A stretch of DNA of 64,000 nt from Xylocopa sonorina (taxonomy: Eukaryota > Arthropoda > Insecta > Hymenoptera > Apidae). This document shows, piece after piece, positions 20,576 through 33,127 of the stretch. Position 1 is the stretch's first letter, and each line of letters opens with the position of its first letter. The notes under the pieces were generated by a model, which did not search any database, was not told where the DNA came from, and saw only the letters and a program-made list of their open reading frames with translations. The translations under genes were made by a program, and so were the position numbers. The DNA lies in the NCBI RefSeq assembly GCF_050948175.1, contig NC_135209.1, positions 4,278,001 to 4,342,000 on the forward strand. The letters are read 5' to 3'.

Positions 20576-21774
20576 ACAAAAAGTACGCACGCTGTGCGGC
20601 CAAAAGTGGTCGCCACGATTGTGGAGTGAGCGACGTTTTCCAGAGCCGCGAGGCTCTCGATGGGAAGGTCGAGGTCGCGTGGGGACCGATCCTCGACAGG
20701 CGTCGACGAACGGATCGAACGTTCGTCGAGCCACCGGACATTGGGATTTTCCTTCTAATTTTGCGCGCGGTTCGAAAATCGCCGCGAAACTCGAGCAACT
20801 GTTTCGAATTGTACCGCGAGCGAAACGCGATTCGCACTCGCTTGGTTCTCGAGGGGCGTTTCGGAGGTCACCACAAGGCACAAGCGTTTTGTTTATCGTC
20901 GCAACGGACGAGCCACGTTGTTTCCGTTCCTCATTGCTACCAGTTCACGCTTCCACGTTCATTGTTACGAATTGGTTTACGTTTTATCGAGCCTGTTCCT
21001 TTCCCGCGTTGCACGCGTTGTTTCGAGTCGTTGTTAATTTTTAACGGCGTTTCCATTGGTGTCACCCGCGTCTTTCGTGTCGCTCGCCAGGCCTCGACGA
21101 AGTCGCGCTTCGTCCCAGCTTCGTTGATGCCCGCGAATCGACGAACGGGAAGAGACTTTTGCGACGATAAACTGAAATCTTTTTTTCTGCATCGCGCCAA
21201 GTGTCGTGGATTTTATCGAGCGCGATGCGGACGTTGTTTCGCCGTTCGAACAGAGCATACCCTGATCGTTCGCGCGCCATTGTGATAGATGCAGATCGTG
21301 CGATCGCTCGCAACGTTTCGCGTGGGAGAATCGCGGATCCCCTCGCGAAATGCGATTCGTGAATCGAAGGAGGGGCTTGTGCCTTGTGTATAACGGAGTT
21401 TAACGAACGGGGGCAGCTTCAGCTTTTCTCCAAGCTAGCGAGCTGCGATTTTCACCACGTTTGGATCACGCTTACGACGGACGAACGGTTGAAGAATAAC
21501 AGACGCGACGTGTACAGTTTCCATACGTCGCGTGTGTACAGGAGAGATGCAATAAACGTACCGGATGGCATTAACGTGAAGACGCGAGACGAGGACGCTG
21601 GATGAAACGGTTTTATCGATTGTATATATTAAACGCATAGCATATATATGTATACTGTACAGAAAACTTAAACGTTAAGCGTCCTGCAAGCGCAGGACAG
21701 AACCGGGTCCGATTTTGTTCATCGTTGGACCAGTGTTGAATATTGTTGTCTTAAACGCGAGAAACGCAATACGG

Positions 21775-21794
21775 AGAGAGAGAGAGAGAGAGAA
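21775..21794. repeat. GA microsatellite
   Basis: About ten GA dinucleotides within the putative 3' UTR. Similar GA runs occur near 25,146-25,163 and 25,194-25,210. Confidence 0.85.
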
Positions 21795-22955
21795 AAGAAT
21801 TCACATGTTAAGCGAAAACAGAGGAGCTGAGAAACTTGTGACACACGTTCCACGCAGACTGCGCGCGTAGAACAGTGAAAAGAAAGGCTTCAAAGCCATT
21901 CTTCACACCCCCAATACTCTTGCGATCGGCGTTCACGAAATCGCTATGTACTTAGATGTTAAGGGTTACTTTACTAGCGTCAAACTTCGTCCCTTCGGTG
22001 CAATTCGTTTATACCTTCGATGCTGTCTGCGAGAGGAGGTTGTGTTTTATAATTTTATAACCCGCTGTTCTCTGTCCAAAAGTTGGTTCTATCCGTTCGA
22101 GGTACTCTTGACAATACCAGTGACCAGTGTCGATCGACTGTTGGAAAATGCGTGTCGATCGAACGAGACAAAATTAGTATAGTCATTGATTTCCAATTGA
22201 GAGCTTAGTAATTGGAGGGAGATGGGTAACTCCTCGCTGTTCTCGAGCCCACCTTTGCCACCTCCAACATTCATAGCAGAACCACTCCGTTTCGTATCTG
22301 CCGTTTCTAATTCGCGACGATAGAGGAGAGACACAGCTCGTCCAGCTCACAGCAGCACTGACTCGCGCGATACGATCGAGAAGTTCACACCAGCGAACGT
22401 CTCGTTTCGACTCGTCGCGAGAGAGAAAAAAAAAAACGATCCAACTGGATAACCACGCGAGCCGTTTTGCTGGTGACACGGTATAAAGGTGCTACACGAC
22501 GCATTTGTTCGCTGCGCGCGTATATTTACTGTTACTAAACTAACCGATAAGCCGTAACGCACCGTTCGAGCAGTTCGATCGCCCTCGACGCGTTTACTCT
22601 CGCGAGCTTGCCGCGATCGTACCTAGGATTAAGCCGATATTTTTTATCCGATCGTCTTTTGTATCTCCCGGCACTGGGTCCTCGATCGAGCCCACGTTTC
22701 CCTCTACCAACGCGACGAGAGATTTTCAAAACGAGGATACAAAAGCTGCTTCGTCTTTGAGATCGTTCAGACGACGAAGGAGACAAATTGAATTGTACAA
22801 TCACGCGTTTAATCGTCGATCAACGGTTATCGATCTCTCTCGTCGATCGTCGACCCTTTGGACGCTCGTAACACGCGGGACGCGACCGCTTGCGCCCTCT
22901 TCTTCGACTCGCGAGACGATGCACACCGATCCCTAGTACAAACTGCAGATACAAT

Positions 22956-22978
22956 AAAAAAAAAAAAAAAAAAAAAAA
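22956..22978 (+). repeat. 23-base A run after AATAAA
   Basis: AATAAA at 22,953-22,958 runs directly into a poly-A tract. It may be an internal priming site or a microsatellite. Confidence 0.9.
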
Positions 22979-25629
22979 GAAGAATAACCGCGCGTTGTCT
23001 TCTGGCCGCGGTCACGTTCGAGTCGTTGAACAGGCGACGTGAATCGAAGAGCCCAGCCGGAGAAGTACTTACGATTTGTCGCGTGTACATAGACGCGGGG
23101 CAGCAGCGTCTTAGACGAGGCCCTGCAATCTCCATAGATTTCTATCTTGAAAAATTGTACATTTCGTTGTTATCGCGCGCGTGCTACCGCTGACGCGACG
23201 GCGACTTCCTCGCCAGCTTCCGCTGGCGAATCGATCGATCCTCGGAGGGTCGATCCGCGTTCAGCGCGTACAATCTGTACATTGCATAGTACTTTTCCAT
23301 TTAAGAGCAAGAACGGCGTGAATTGAGGCGAGGTGTTCTAACTCGATCGTCGATGGCGTTCGTTAGTTCTCGTCGATGATTCTCGATCGTCTTACCCTGC
23401 TCGATCGAGCGTCTGGCGCGAGGAGAAGCTTTGAGAAAGTCTAGAAACAACGTCGATCGAGGATCATGGAATGAGAACCGACGATCGATCGACGATTCGT
23501 CGCGCAGAGTTGTCGCGTACAGGTCGACAACCTTTCAAGCTTCGATTCTCTGTGAGGGCTAGCCTATTGGTAGAAAACGTAGACGAGGCACGCTTGTAGA
23601 TTTGTACATAGATAGAGTTAGGTAGATCGAGGGGAAATGTCGGTGTCCTCGTTTTTTTATACGTCCCTAAAATCGATCGTTGCAAACGATACCTGCGCCC
23701 GATTCGATCGCTCGCGGATAATCTCGCGATGGTGGCTCGTTCGAAATGCGAAATAATTCCAGCGGAAACGAACGAACGAACGAGGAATAAACCACGATAC
23801 GACGAGGCACAGAGCCATTTTGTATATACTCGCGATGGACAAATGTGACACTGACATTTCGCGACGACGCTCCTCTTTCTTTCGAACTTCGCGCGGAATT
23901 GAGCCGCTCTTCAAGAAGACGACCGACAGCTTCTTCGAGGGGGATGGTCGGCTACCGACGACGGCGCGACGTTTTTGTTTCTTCTTCGTTCTGCGAGGCG
24001 ATTTCAGACGAGCGCGAGGATCTGCTAAGCGTATACCGTTCGAGCTAGTCTACGTAAGGGTAGTTTGTAAGTGCGATGGTCGTCGGGGTAACGGATGGAC
24101 GACGACGCTCGTGTCTTCGAAATAATCGAGGTTAATCGAAGAAACTTCTTCTCGAGTCTGCGAGAATTTCACATCGAAATTTACAAGAACGTGTCTTTCT
24201 TTCACTCTACGCGAACCAGAGCTGACTAGTCGAGCGATTTTTGGTCCCTGAAAAGTACGTAACTTCGAGGTCTTCAAATTTAATCCGATTAACTTTGTTC
24301 GCAAATGGGTCGCGAAAGTTGCGACAAAGACGAGGAGAGCGAGACGAGCGATCGTGGTCGATGATGTCGAACGTAGGACCAAAATGGTCGCGCGTAGATC
24401 AACGCCATGCAATTTAGAATAAGAGAGACGAACGTCGAGGGAGGAATGAATACTCTCGCTAGAAACTTACCACTGATCTTTCGCTATTATATAGAAAATC
24501 ATCTTCGCGCGACGCCAGCTTTTTTGTACGGACCCTACGACGTGGATTTCTTCCTAGCATCGATCACGATGGCCTCCTCGATCCTCGAGCTCGTAATTAC
24601 CACCCTTGACACAGTCACTCTGGTTTCGTAGACGAAATTACTCGCCATTAGACGATTGACGAATGAAAATAGAGACGTGGACGCGTCGTGCATCCGATAT
24701 CGCGATATCGAGAAAAAAAAGAACAGTTTTTCAATCGCGTCGCGTTACTCGATCGCCATTTTTATTGTTGACGCGACGCGTGGAGGGTGGATGACACGCT
24801 GATAACCAACAGGCGACACAGAAGGCACGTACGATCCAGCTACGGTTAAGACGAGATTCACGCGAGTCTGTATATCTTGCGAGATGCGTAACCGATGCGT
24901 GGGTGACGCTTAAAGGCGAGAGAGAGGGGCGCGAGGACGAGAGAGTGTTTGAAGCGCGTGTGAAAGGGAGAGACAGGGACGGTGAGGGAATGGCTGGGAG
25001 AGCGAGACGATAAACAGAGGATAATATTTTATTCTAGAGAATCGAAATTATTATATTTTAATAACGCGGATAGTCATTTAAAGGCAGGATAAAAAAGAAA
25101 AAAAAAAGAAATGGAACAAGTAGTTCGAGTGGATACGGGGACGCGAGAGAGAGAGAGAGAGAGCGAGCAAACGTGCAAATAAGCGACAAAAGAAGAGAGA
25201 GAGAGAGAGATATAAGAGAAGCGAGTATATAAATATATATATAAAGGGGAGAGGGGAGAAAAAATGGGGGGGAAAAATTCTTAGATACGAGAGCGCGAGG
25301 AATGGTTGTACGCACGTGTGGAGGGGTGAAACAGGAACGAAAGGGCGGGAGAGAAAGGGTGAACGAGGTCTAAGGTTATTATATAGTTGAGCGACTGTTT
25401 TTTCGAACCCAAAAGTCTGAGAGAAAGATTTCAGGTGAACAAAAAACGTAAAAAAACGAAAAAAAGAAGCAAAAAAAAGAAGAAAAACAAAAGAAAATGA
25501 AACATGAAACAAAAGAGAGATACAGTTGAATTTCATTTATATTTTCCTACGGCGAAACTTTTTGTATGGCAGGTGAGAGGCGTGTGTGCGTGTGGGTGCA
25601 AGGCAAGTCTCGGTTGTCGTTTGTTTGTA

Positions 25630-25635
25630 ATAAAA
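25630..25635 (+). terminator. candidate distal polyadenylation signal (AATAAA)
   Basis: AATAAA follows a GT-rich segment and precedes long A runs. It is the last strong signal in the putative 3' UTR. A further TGTACATA lies at 25,818, so the true end could be later, for example near the AATAAA at 26,245. Confidence 0.3.
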
Positions 25636-25650
25636 AGAAAACGAAAAAAA

Positions 25651-28600
25651 AAAATGTAAAAAAAAGAAAAGGAGAAAAAAATGACACGAGAGCGTACGAA
25701 ATTGGAGGGTCGCTGTGAAACGTGCTATATACACACAGAAGACGGATAAAAAGGGAAATGGGGTGCGTGGAGAGAAGAAACACGCGAATATAAATGTTTT
25801 CATGTACCGCGTTGCCGTGTACATAAGTATTTTATTTCATTCTTACTCTATTTCCTTCGTTTCTATTCTATTCTCGCAGTATTGTCAAGCCGGCTACTCC
25901 TATTTTTTCTGTTCTCGCGCGTGCGAGCGGCAGACAGACACGCTTCGCATAGTTTTCCCTTCTCTATCTCCACTCGATACGACACGCGTAAGAAGGACTC
26001 TCCCTCGTATTTATGTTCTGGGGCGCAGCACGAAAGCAGACGCGGTCAACGAGTGTCGTTCGTTTCGAGTTTCTGCGTCGCCGTCGACACTTTTCTTCTT
26101 GCTACGTGGACGTTATTAAAAAGTAGTACGATGCGGATTAAAGAGGCGGAGATAAATGGGTAACGAGAAGCAAATTGATTACGATAGCGTTTACATAGAA
26201 TACTTCGAAGACGCAGAAGAAAACTACCGTTTCTGATTTTATAAAATAAATATTTAAAGAAGTATACGCCACGTTTTCCTTCAATACTTCGATAACCAGA
26301 TCACATTGTATTCCAACTGCAGAGGATATCTCGAACATTTCTGTGTATTCTTCTAGAAAAGAAAAAAATTCTCAATTTCTTCGCCTGTAACAAATGAACG
26401 AACTCTAAAAAAGTTGCACTTTCAACACGAGCTTCGTGTCGTTTGAAATATCTTTGCTTGTCTTATACAATGATACTAGAAAATGGTGGAACGTCGGTTC
26501 GATTTGTTCAAGCTTGTAAATGTTTCCACGAAGTCGTAACAAGGAATTAAAATGAATTTTTCCGGGCCAGATCCAAAGGGGATATCCCTAAAACCAGCTG
26601 TATTTTCACAGTAAAATATTGAATCCCGCCACGTAGCGTGTTACATGAGCGCGACAGGTGTCCAATATCCCTCGATTCCTCCACTCGAACGCGTGTTCAC
26701 GCATAAAATCATTTCTTCTTCTGTGTCTTTGAAAGATCTTCGACACTTATCTCAAAGAATACTCGAATATCTGAGGCGCGATCGTACTGTTCACGCGAGA
26801 ATCAGTCGCTAGACGCTCGCGATAGAAGCTTGCAAAAGAAGAGAACGGAATCATCAATAAAAATCGCATTAATCTTTTATTTATCCACATTTTCTTCGTT
26901 TGAGATAAGAAACGCGCAGAGATTAGCTTCACCCTTCCGCACTCGTCTCTTTTCTTCTCTTCGCGTCGGATCGGGTCTAAAAACGCATTAAAATGGAAAA
27001 GAAGAAGCGGTTTATATAAGCGTGTTTCGTACCATGCTTTTGGACTAAAACCAGAGCTTTCTTCCTCGGCTAAAACAGAAACAGTTACACTTGAATACCG
27101 TCGACGATCGATCGTCGATCAATTGGAGGCCGTCTTATATTCTGTCGAGGACTTAACGCGCACACACGTTCGTTACACGATCACGAATAACGTTAGGGCA
27201 AATGGGTGTGATAGTCACGTTTATATTATTACGCGATTTAACGAGAACAAATAAACAAATAAAGAACAAGTAGCGAGAAACTGCGTGAATCTGATGGACT
27301 CTCGGTGATTTTGTATATATATACATACATATATACATGCATACGCGAGGAAGAGACGACGATGGAGAGGACGAGCCATCGGTTATAGTGACGAACAAAT
27401 GAGCAAAGAGAAGTTATACGCATTCTTGTTCAATTCTGTTAGCTAAGTACTTGGCCAACAATAAAATGCATATTAGATATGAATCGATCGAGCGAGGGTT
27501 ACTCGCCACCTTTTATTCGCAATCTTACTCCCCCTTGGGTAGGGATGGGATCACGTGCGTATCAAACAACGCGAATATCATAAAAAAGAAACAACAATCT
27601 TCATGAATTTTTCGAATAACATCGACATTAAGTATAATAAATCTGACGCTGGGGTTTTGAAATTGGGTGCTGTGGCACCCTAGGGTGCCATCAGAGCCTG
27701 CCAAGGGTGCCACAGTGAACCACGTTGCTTCGAATCGCTGTGAGGGTGGTTAGAGAAGAGATAGAAAGAAAAAATAGAGAATAATGTTTCATCCTGAACC
27801 TGTTAATGGACTCATCAGCTGTTTTAGATGTAAGGATGTTAGGAACAGTGGTTAAAGGGTTGAAAATTAGGGTGTTCGCACAGTTACAGTCACAATTTCA
27901 TTATTCTAAGTTGGATATTGAGGTTCGAAGTCAGTTAAATCCCCTAAATTTTAATTCGAGAAAGGAATTCACTTAGATTCGCAAGTACGTATTGAATTTG
28001 ATCCCATCCTTGCTCTCCAGCTCCTTTTCTGACTTCTCTGCACCCAAAGAAACACCCGTACGAATTAGAGGAAGCTATAAATCGCACGAGCAACGTGGAG
28101 TTATACAACTCGACTGATTAAAATGGAAGAAATAGCTTCGTCGACTGGACCGACACTTTTTGTATCGCGCGATTCGATGAAGTTTTCTTTGAAAGGAATT
28201 ATCCTCGTGAAACGAACGATGCCAAGATCGTAAAGCCACGGAGGCTGGTATAAATGAGAGGAGTAGCGAAATTTATTTATTATTTTATCTGGAAAGGGAA
28301 TCAATGGTGGAAACGGTTGATGACAAATGATGAATTGGATGAAATTGACAAATGAAAATTGGAAGGAAAATCGAAACGAGAGAGTGGAAGCAATAAAAGG
28401 CGCTCCGTTCGACGGGCAATGGCCGACAAAAATCGCCCGTAGGGGAAGCCATTTCAAGGCTGCGCTTTCAATACCCCCGCAATAGGAAACCCCGCTACTC
28501 TCTCTCGATTCGTATTCTTCTTTATTTCCGCGGGAATTCGTTTCGAGCATTACTTGCAATTTCCTGCTGAAAATAGACTTTAACAAATTCACTGGCATTC

Positions 28601-29658
28601 CGTGCCTTCGAGCTGGAGAAAACAATTAGCAGACGAGCTATCGTTTTCGTTCGTTAATCATAACCATCGCTTTTTGCAAAGCAGAATCGTAAAAGAAGAA
28701 ACTGCAGGATTTTTTTTTTTTAACAAGAGTATTAAAATTGAAAGCAAACGTAGTTAAAAATATTTTTATCCATTGTTCAGAATCATTCTGTCGCCTCACG
28801 TCTCAAATTAATACTTAATTCGCGTACTAATTTCCAAATAAAATTAGAATCGCACGACGCAGAACCCAGAGTGTACAAAAATATCTATGGGGTCGCGTAA
28901 ATGTTATTCACGGGTCAGAAACTCATTTATTAACCCAGATGCGAAGGTTGCGATCATTCTGGGCGTTTCAATTCGACTTTTTGTAAATGTTGCAGACACC
29001 AGCGAAGAACGCATGTGTCAGACGACGAATTTCCGTGCAAATAACGCTGGGGACATTTCTATTTGCAGAAACGTCGTCTATTTTTCCCTTGGACCCGCTA
29101 TTTTAGCGTCACCAGCGTTGGACGTCTGGTACCGGAAACGGGAATGTGACAAATTCTGGCAGACACGAGGAAAACAGGCAAGGAATTCGTAGGAACGACT
29201 CGATGCTTGGTCTGCGTTTCTGCGGAACGATAATGTTGATCGTGGGGCTTGGCGAATTCGATTCGATCGCGATTCGACGTTGAAAGCACGAAACTCGATC
29301 AATGAAGAATGCAGAAATGCACTTTAGATGCGTCAACTAACGAGATGTACGAAATATTTCATAAATTTTTGTACAGCGTTCAAAACTCGTAGACAATCTT
29401 GAGAATTCAAGCTCGATGTAGACTTTCCAGACAGAATTCTAGCCGTGTCGATGGCGTCGGTTCTTGATTTAAATTTGATCATCGAAGTTAAACTGTATCT
29501 CGATACAGTTTCGAACGCGTAACCATTTAGAAACTCCGCGGTGCAGTTGACACTGGTGGTCTCTGGTTTATCTAAAACTCGAATAATCGATACTGAACCG
29601 GAGATCGCTGGTAAACGGAAAACAGGAAATGTCTCGAACAAACGTCTCTAAATAAAAT
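25651..29658. other. intergenic DNA, no supported gene
   Basis: AT-rich and low-complexity patches are present. An 18-bp palindrome lies at 27,673-27,690. The 174-codon reverse-strand open frame at 28,101-28,625 has no recognisable protein features. Nothing else can be supported. Confidence 0.6.
27673..27717. repeat. perfect 18-bp palindrome with a third half-site
   Basis: TGGCACCCTAGGGTGCCA at 27,673-27,690 is its own reverse complement. A further AAGGGTGCCACAG half-site lies at 27,703-27,715. The function is unknown. Confidence 0.8.
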
Positions 29659-30150
29659 CCTTCCACTACTTACAACGACTTAAATATCGCTGGAACTCCA
29701 ACCAATAACCGATTTACACGTTCAGTATCGAAAAACAAATAAATCTTGCAAAAAACCAGCGTCCCCTCCAATCAAATCGATCGCTTTTCCAGCGTGACTG
29801 ACCAAATTTCTAACTCCACGCTTGCTCCAAGTAAACTTCCGCACGAACGAGAGAAAAAAAAGAGAAAAAGCTGGAGAGCAACGAATGATTAGAGGCGAAA
29901 TCCTTCCACTAATTCGAACGACTCAAGTATCGCTGGAACTCCAACCAATAACCGATTTATACACGTTCAGTATCGAAAAACAAATAAATCTTGCAAAAAA
30001 CCAGCGTCCCCTCCGATCAAATCGATCGCTTTTCCAGCGGAACTGACCAAATTTCTAACTCCACGTTTGGTCCAAGTAAACTTTCGCACGAACGAGAGGG
30101 GAAAAAAAAAAGGGAAAAAGCTGGAGAGCAACGAATGATTAGAGGCGAAA
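29659..30150. repeat. two-copy direct duplication, unit 243 bp
   Basis: Copies start with CCTTCCACTA at 29,659 and 29,902. They share TATCGCTGGAACTCCAACCA and AAAAACCAGCGTCCCCTCC and end in AATGATTAGAGGCGAAA. They differ at scattered bases and in the A-run length. Confidence 0.95.
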
Positions 30151-31239
30151 CGTGACAGGAATATTTGCGTTCGCAGCGTGCAGCGGGCGAAAAGGAAAAA
30201 AATTGTTGGGAAAAATAACGCGCGTCGAGAAGGAAATTCCGCGCGGCGAGTGGCCTCGAACGATCGTCAAAAAAACGGCGAACCACGGGAAAACGATCCG
30301 CGTTGAATATGGAAATCGATCCAGCTTTGTCTCCCCTTAACGATCATCCGATTTTGCCGGTCGATCGAGGGGCCGCCTATTGTTTCAAATTGGATTTTAA
30401 TTTAACCGTTTTACCTACCGGGTGACGTGGCCTGGATAACGGAGCAGCCTCTGAACGTACTTCCGATGCAAAACAAATTCCCCTCCCGACGATCGCTGTA
30501 CGGTTTCCTTTTCGATGCGAGCACAATTTTAGCCAGCTGAGCGAATTTTCTCGTCGCGTCAGACGCGACCAAGTCGCTGGAATTATGCGTGGTATCGATT
30601 TAAACGCGATGCAGGGCGCCATTTTGGTCCCGCGATCAAGGACTCTCGATGAGACCTCGAATGACGCGGTTCTTTCGATATTTTAGGGGTGAATTATGCT
30701 CGATACTGTAGAGACAGCTCAGATTTTGCTGGAATTGTTTAAGAAAGATGGCAAGGTGATTTGTTGCATCGATATTTTATCTAGAAGTGCTCGCAATATT
30801 TATTTTAATATGCGATAAATATCAGTAAGGTTTCATTTGAGTTGTTTAAAGTAAATTTGGTGAATAGATTATTTGAATACGATTGAATATGTAATGTAAG
30901 GATGCTCGAAGCTAGCAGTGAGTGATAATACAAACATCGTTTCCTCAATGATGCCGTGTCCTGAACGTTGAATGTAATATAAACAGACGCACGTTCAGTC
31001 GCCTTTGGCGTGTCGATTGGTTCAGACTGGTGCTCTGCTCTGCGTTGCGATCAGTCGTAGAAATTTCTGATCACGAGTTTTCCACAAGTGATTAATCCAT
31101 TTCCTCTCGAACGTGTTAAATAACAACGCAGAACGCTCTCATATAATTTTTAATCGTAATTCTTCTCATCTTTTGTACCTACGTTCGACGCACTTGGCTA
31201 TTAGAACTTAATGATGGGCAGTGACAATTAATTATTTAG

Positions 31240-31323
31240 ATGGAACAGTGTGACATGGGTGCTAGAAATTGCGATACAATGCTGGCGCATTGTAATGGAG
31301 TTACTTCGAACATCTTTTACAAG
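31240..31323 (+). CDS. candidate small coding exon, product unknown
   Basis: ATTATTTAG precedes an ATG at 31,240, and 28 codons later AAG|GTACGTG forms a good donor at 31,324. The peptide, MEQCDMGARNCDTMLAHCNG then VTSNIFYK, has three Cys and is not recognised. In-frame sequence ends in TAG directly upstream, so the ATG would be the start or the first codon after an acceptor. An initiator-like TCAGTC lies at 31,051. No partner exon was found, so chance is a real alternative. Confidence 0.22.
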
Positions 31324-33000
31324 GTACGTGCGATAATTTTTATTGATAATATTGTAAAGGTATTATGTATGTTTCATATTTGTCATTCTCGCGTGATGAG
31401 TGAACGTACTCATTCATTTTCCGTGTGACGAATCGAGTGGATCGTAAATTTTCATTTTTCGAGGTAAATATTAATATTCGAGGTATTCTCGTTCGAATTT
31501 TCATAATCTATTGGTCCATATTTTATCACGCGTCCGTGCTATACTACAATAATGTACGACAAAGTTTGTCGTCCCATTTTAAATGACATTTTTCAGTTTT
31601 TTCGTCGAATACCAAACTCTTTTAACGAAGCAGAGAATCTGTTGCGATACGAATATTCATGTGCGAGAAGTGAACACATATTTCTGCTCGTCTCGCCTTT
31701 GGATGGAGTTATCCGCAAACACCAGCGAACTGTAAAAATAAAAGGCAACCCTCACACCTCTCCCATCTCGGTCCCTCTCGGCTTGGATTTCGATTTTAAG
31801 TTTATTTATCCAACACGCCACGGCATAGGGAAATTACCCCTGTATATTTTCCCAGGGAAACAGCTCCGAGCAATGCTCCACGTTGATGGGTTTTATACGT
31901 ATCGATTATGCGAGCTGCGCTCGCGTATAGTTTTTATCCACCCCCTTTGGCTCACTCCAGTGATTAGCACTAAACTTCACGGACACGGGATTTCTTTTCT
32001 ATAAAACGAAGCACCCGGTTGCTCGTCGAATCTTTTCGAGTGTTGCTGATAAACTTGTGCCTCGACTCTGGGTTTGATTAAAAGTGCTCGAGCATCGTAA
32101 CAAAATAATTACCATGGCGAGAAGCTGATCTCTCAACGACTGAAATTAAAATTAATTTTCCAGATTCGTTGCTTCGAAGCTTACAATTTTGGGATTCGTA
32201 GATACTTTATTCGTCCCTGTTGCTTAACACGTTTAACGTTAACACAGATTAAATTTCGTATGTAATAATTATTCGTTTAGAATCATTAATGCATAATGAA
32301 GTCTCGATTGAAACTTAACTATGGAATCTCTGTCTTATACTCGCCAATATCAATTTAGAGAAGTTGTCAGTATAAATTGAGCTACTATAAGACTAGACTC
32401 GCGTAACAGAAGCAGTCGCATCGTGCAGATGGAATTATGGAGATTCGAGGGGGGCTAAATAAAATAGGAATGTTATATCTCGTCGCATATGGCGGTACGT
32501 GAGCGATGATGGTGATTATTGTTCGCGAGGAGCTACGTCTGACCTGTAACGGATGACTCTACTTTCGTGAATTTATGTGGAGTTCCTTCCGCCAGTGTAC
32601 GGTTCACCAAATGGATGCAAGCCACTGAAAGAGGACTTCGAGACAATTTTTCATCGCGCCAGATATAAATAATTTTAAACTCCGCGTGTCGCGTCGTTAA
32701 CATTAAAATAACAGAAAATTTAAGATGACGATTAACCGACACCATGGAAGATAATAGGAGACGTAAACGTAGAAAGTAGAACGAGTATGTTTCAGCAACC
32801 GCATCATCCCCTTTAGGTTCGCCACAGTGAATCGTTTGATACGTACGCACGAACGTGTGCAACATTTCGTTGGTAGTCGTTTTAATTCTGCTCTGACGAG
32901 TATTCGTGACTAGAAAAAGAGAAATGGCGAAACAGAGAGGAGGAAGAATTTAATATCGTAATGATAGTTTGAATTTTCGAGGTTAATTAATGATCTTCCA

Positions 33001-33127
33001 TCTCCCTGTGCGGTGGGGATCAGAATACACCCACAGTATCCCCTGCTTGTCGTAAGAGGCGACTAATAGGGGTGAAGGATTGCAGGGTGTTAAAAACTCT
33101 GCACTCCTTCAAAAAAAGAAAAAAAGG
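33001..33127 (+). repeat. possible retroposed fragment with A-rich end
   Basis: The segment has GGTGGGGATCAGAATACACC, then a hairpin-capable TGTCGTAAGAGGCGAC, and ends in an A-rich tail with AAAAAAAG repeats. The core resembles a fragment I recall recurring in many insect genomes; that recollection is not verified. The A-rich 3' end fits retroposition. Confidence 0.4.

Larger units (their letters stand above)
20454..25650 (+). other. wge: probable long wge 3' UTR
   Basis: There is no protein-like open frame. Pumilio-type TGTANATA sites occur at 21,621, 23,084, 23,603, 23,821 and, just beyond, 25,818. AATAAA signals occur at 20,570, 21,551, 22,953, 23,786 and 25,630. The 25,630 signal sits in an A/T-rich stretch and is a plausible distal end; 20,570 is a plausible proximal end. 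The true extent needs transcript data. Confidence 0.5.

Noticed and set aside
22950..22980. AATAAA plus poly-A as the end of a processed pseudogene
   Set aside because: No upstream sequence resembles a transcript and no target-site duplication was seen; a simple A run is enough.
28101..28625. 174-codon reverse-strand open frame
   Set aside because: No recognisable domain, no splice context; consistent with chance in this composition.
31552..32004. 150-codon forward open frame
   Set aside because: No domain resemblance and mixed composition. It is not linked to the candidate exon at 31,240 by a convincing acceptor.
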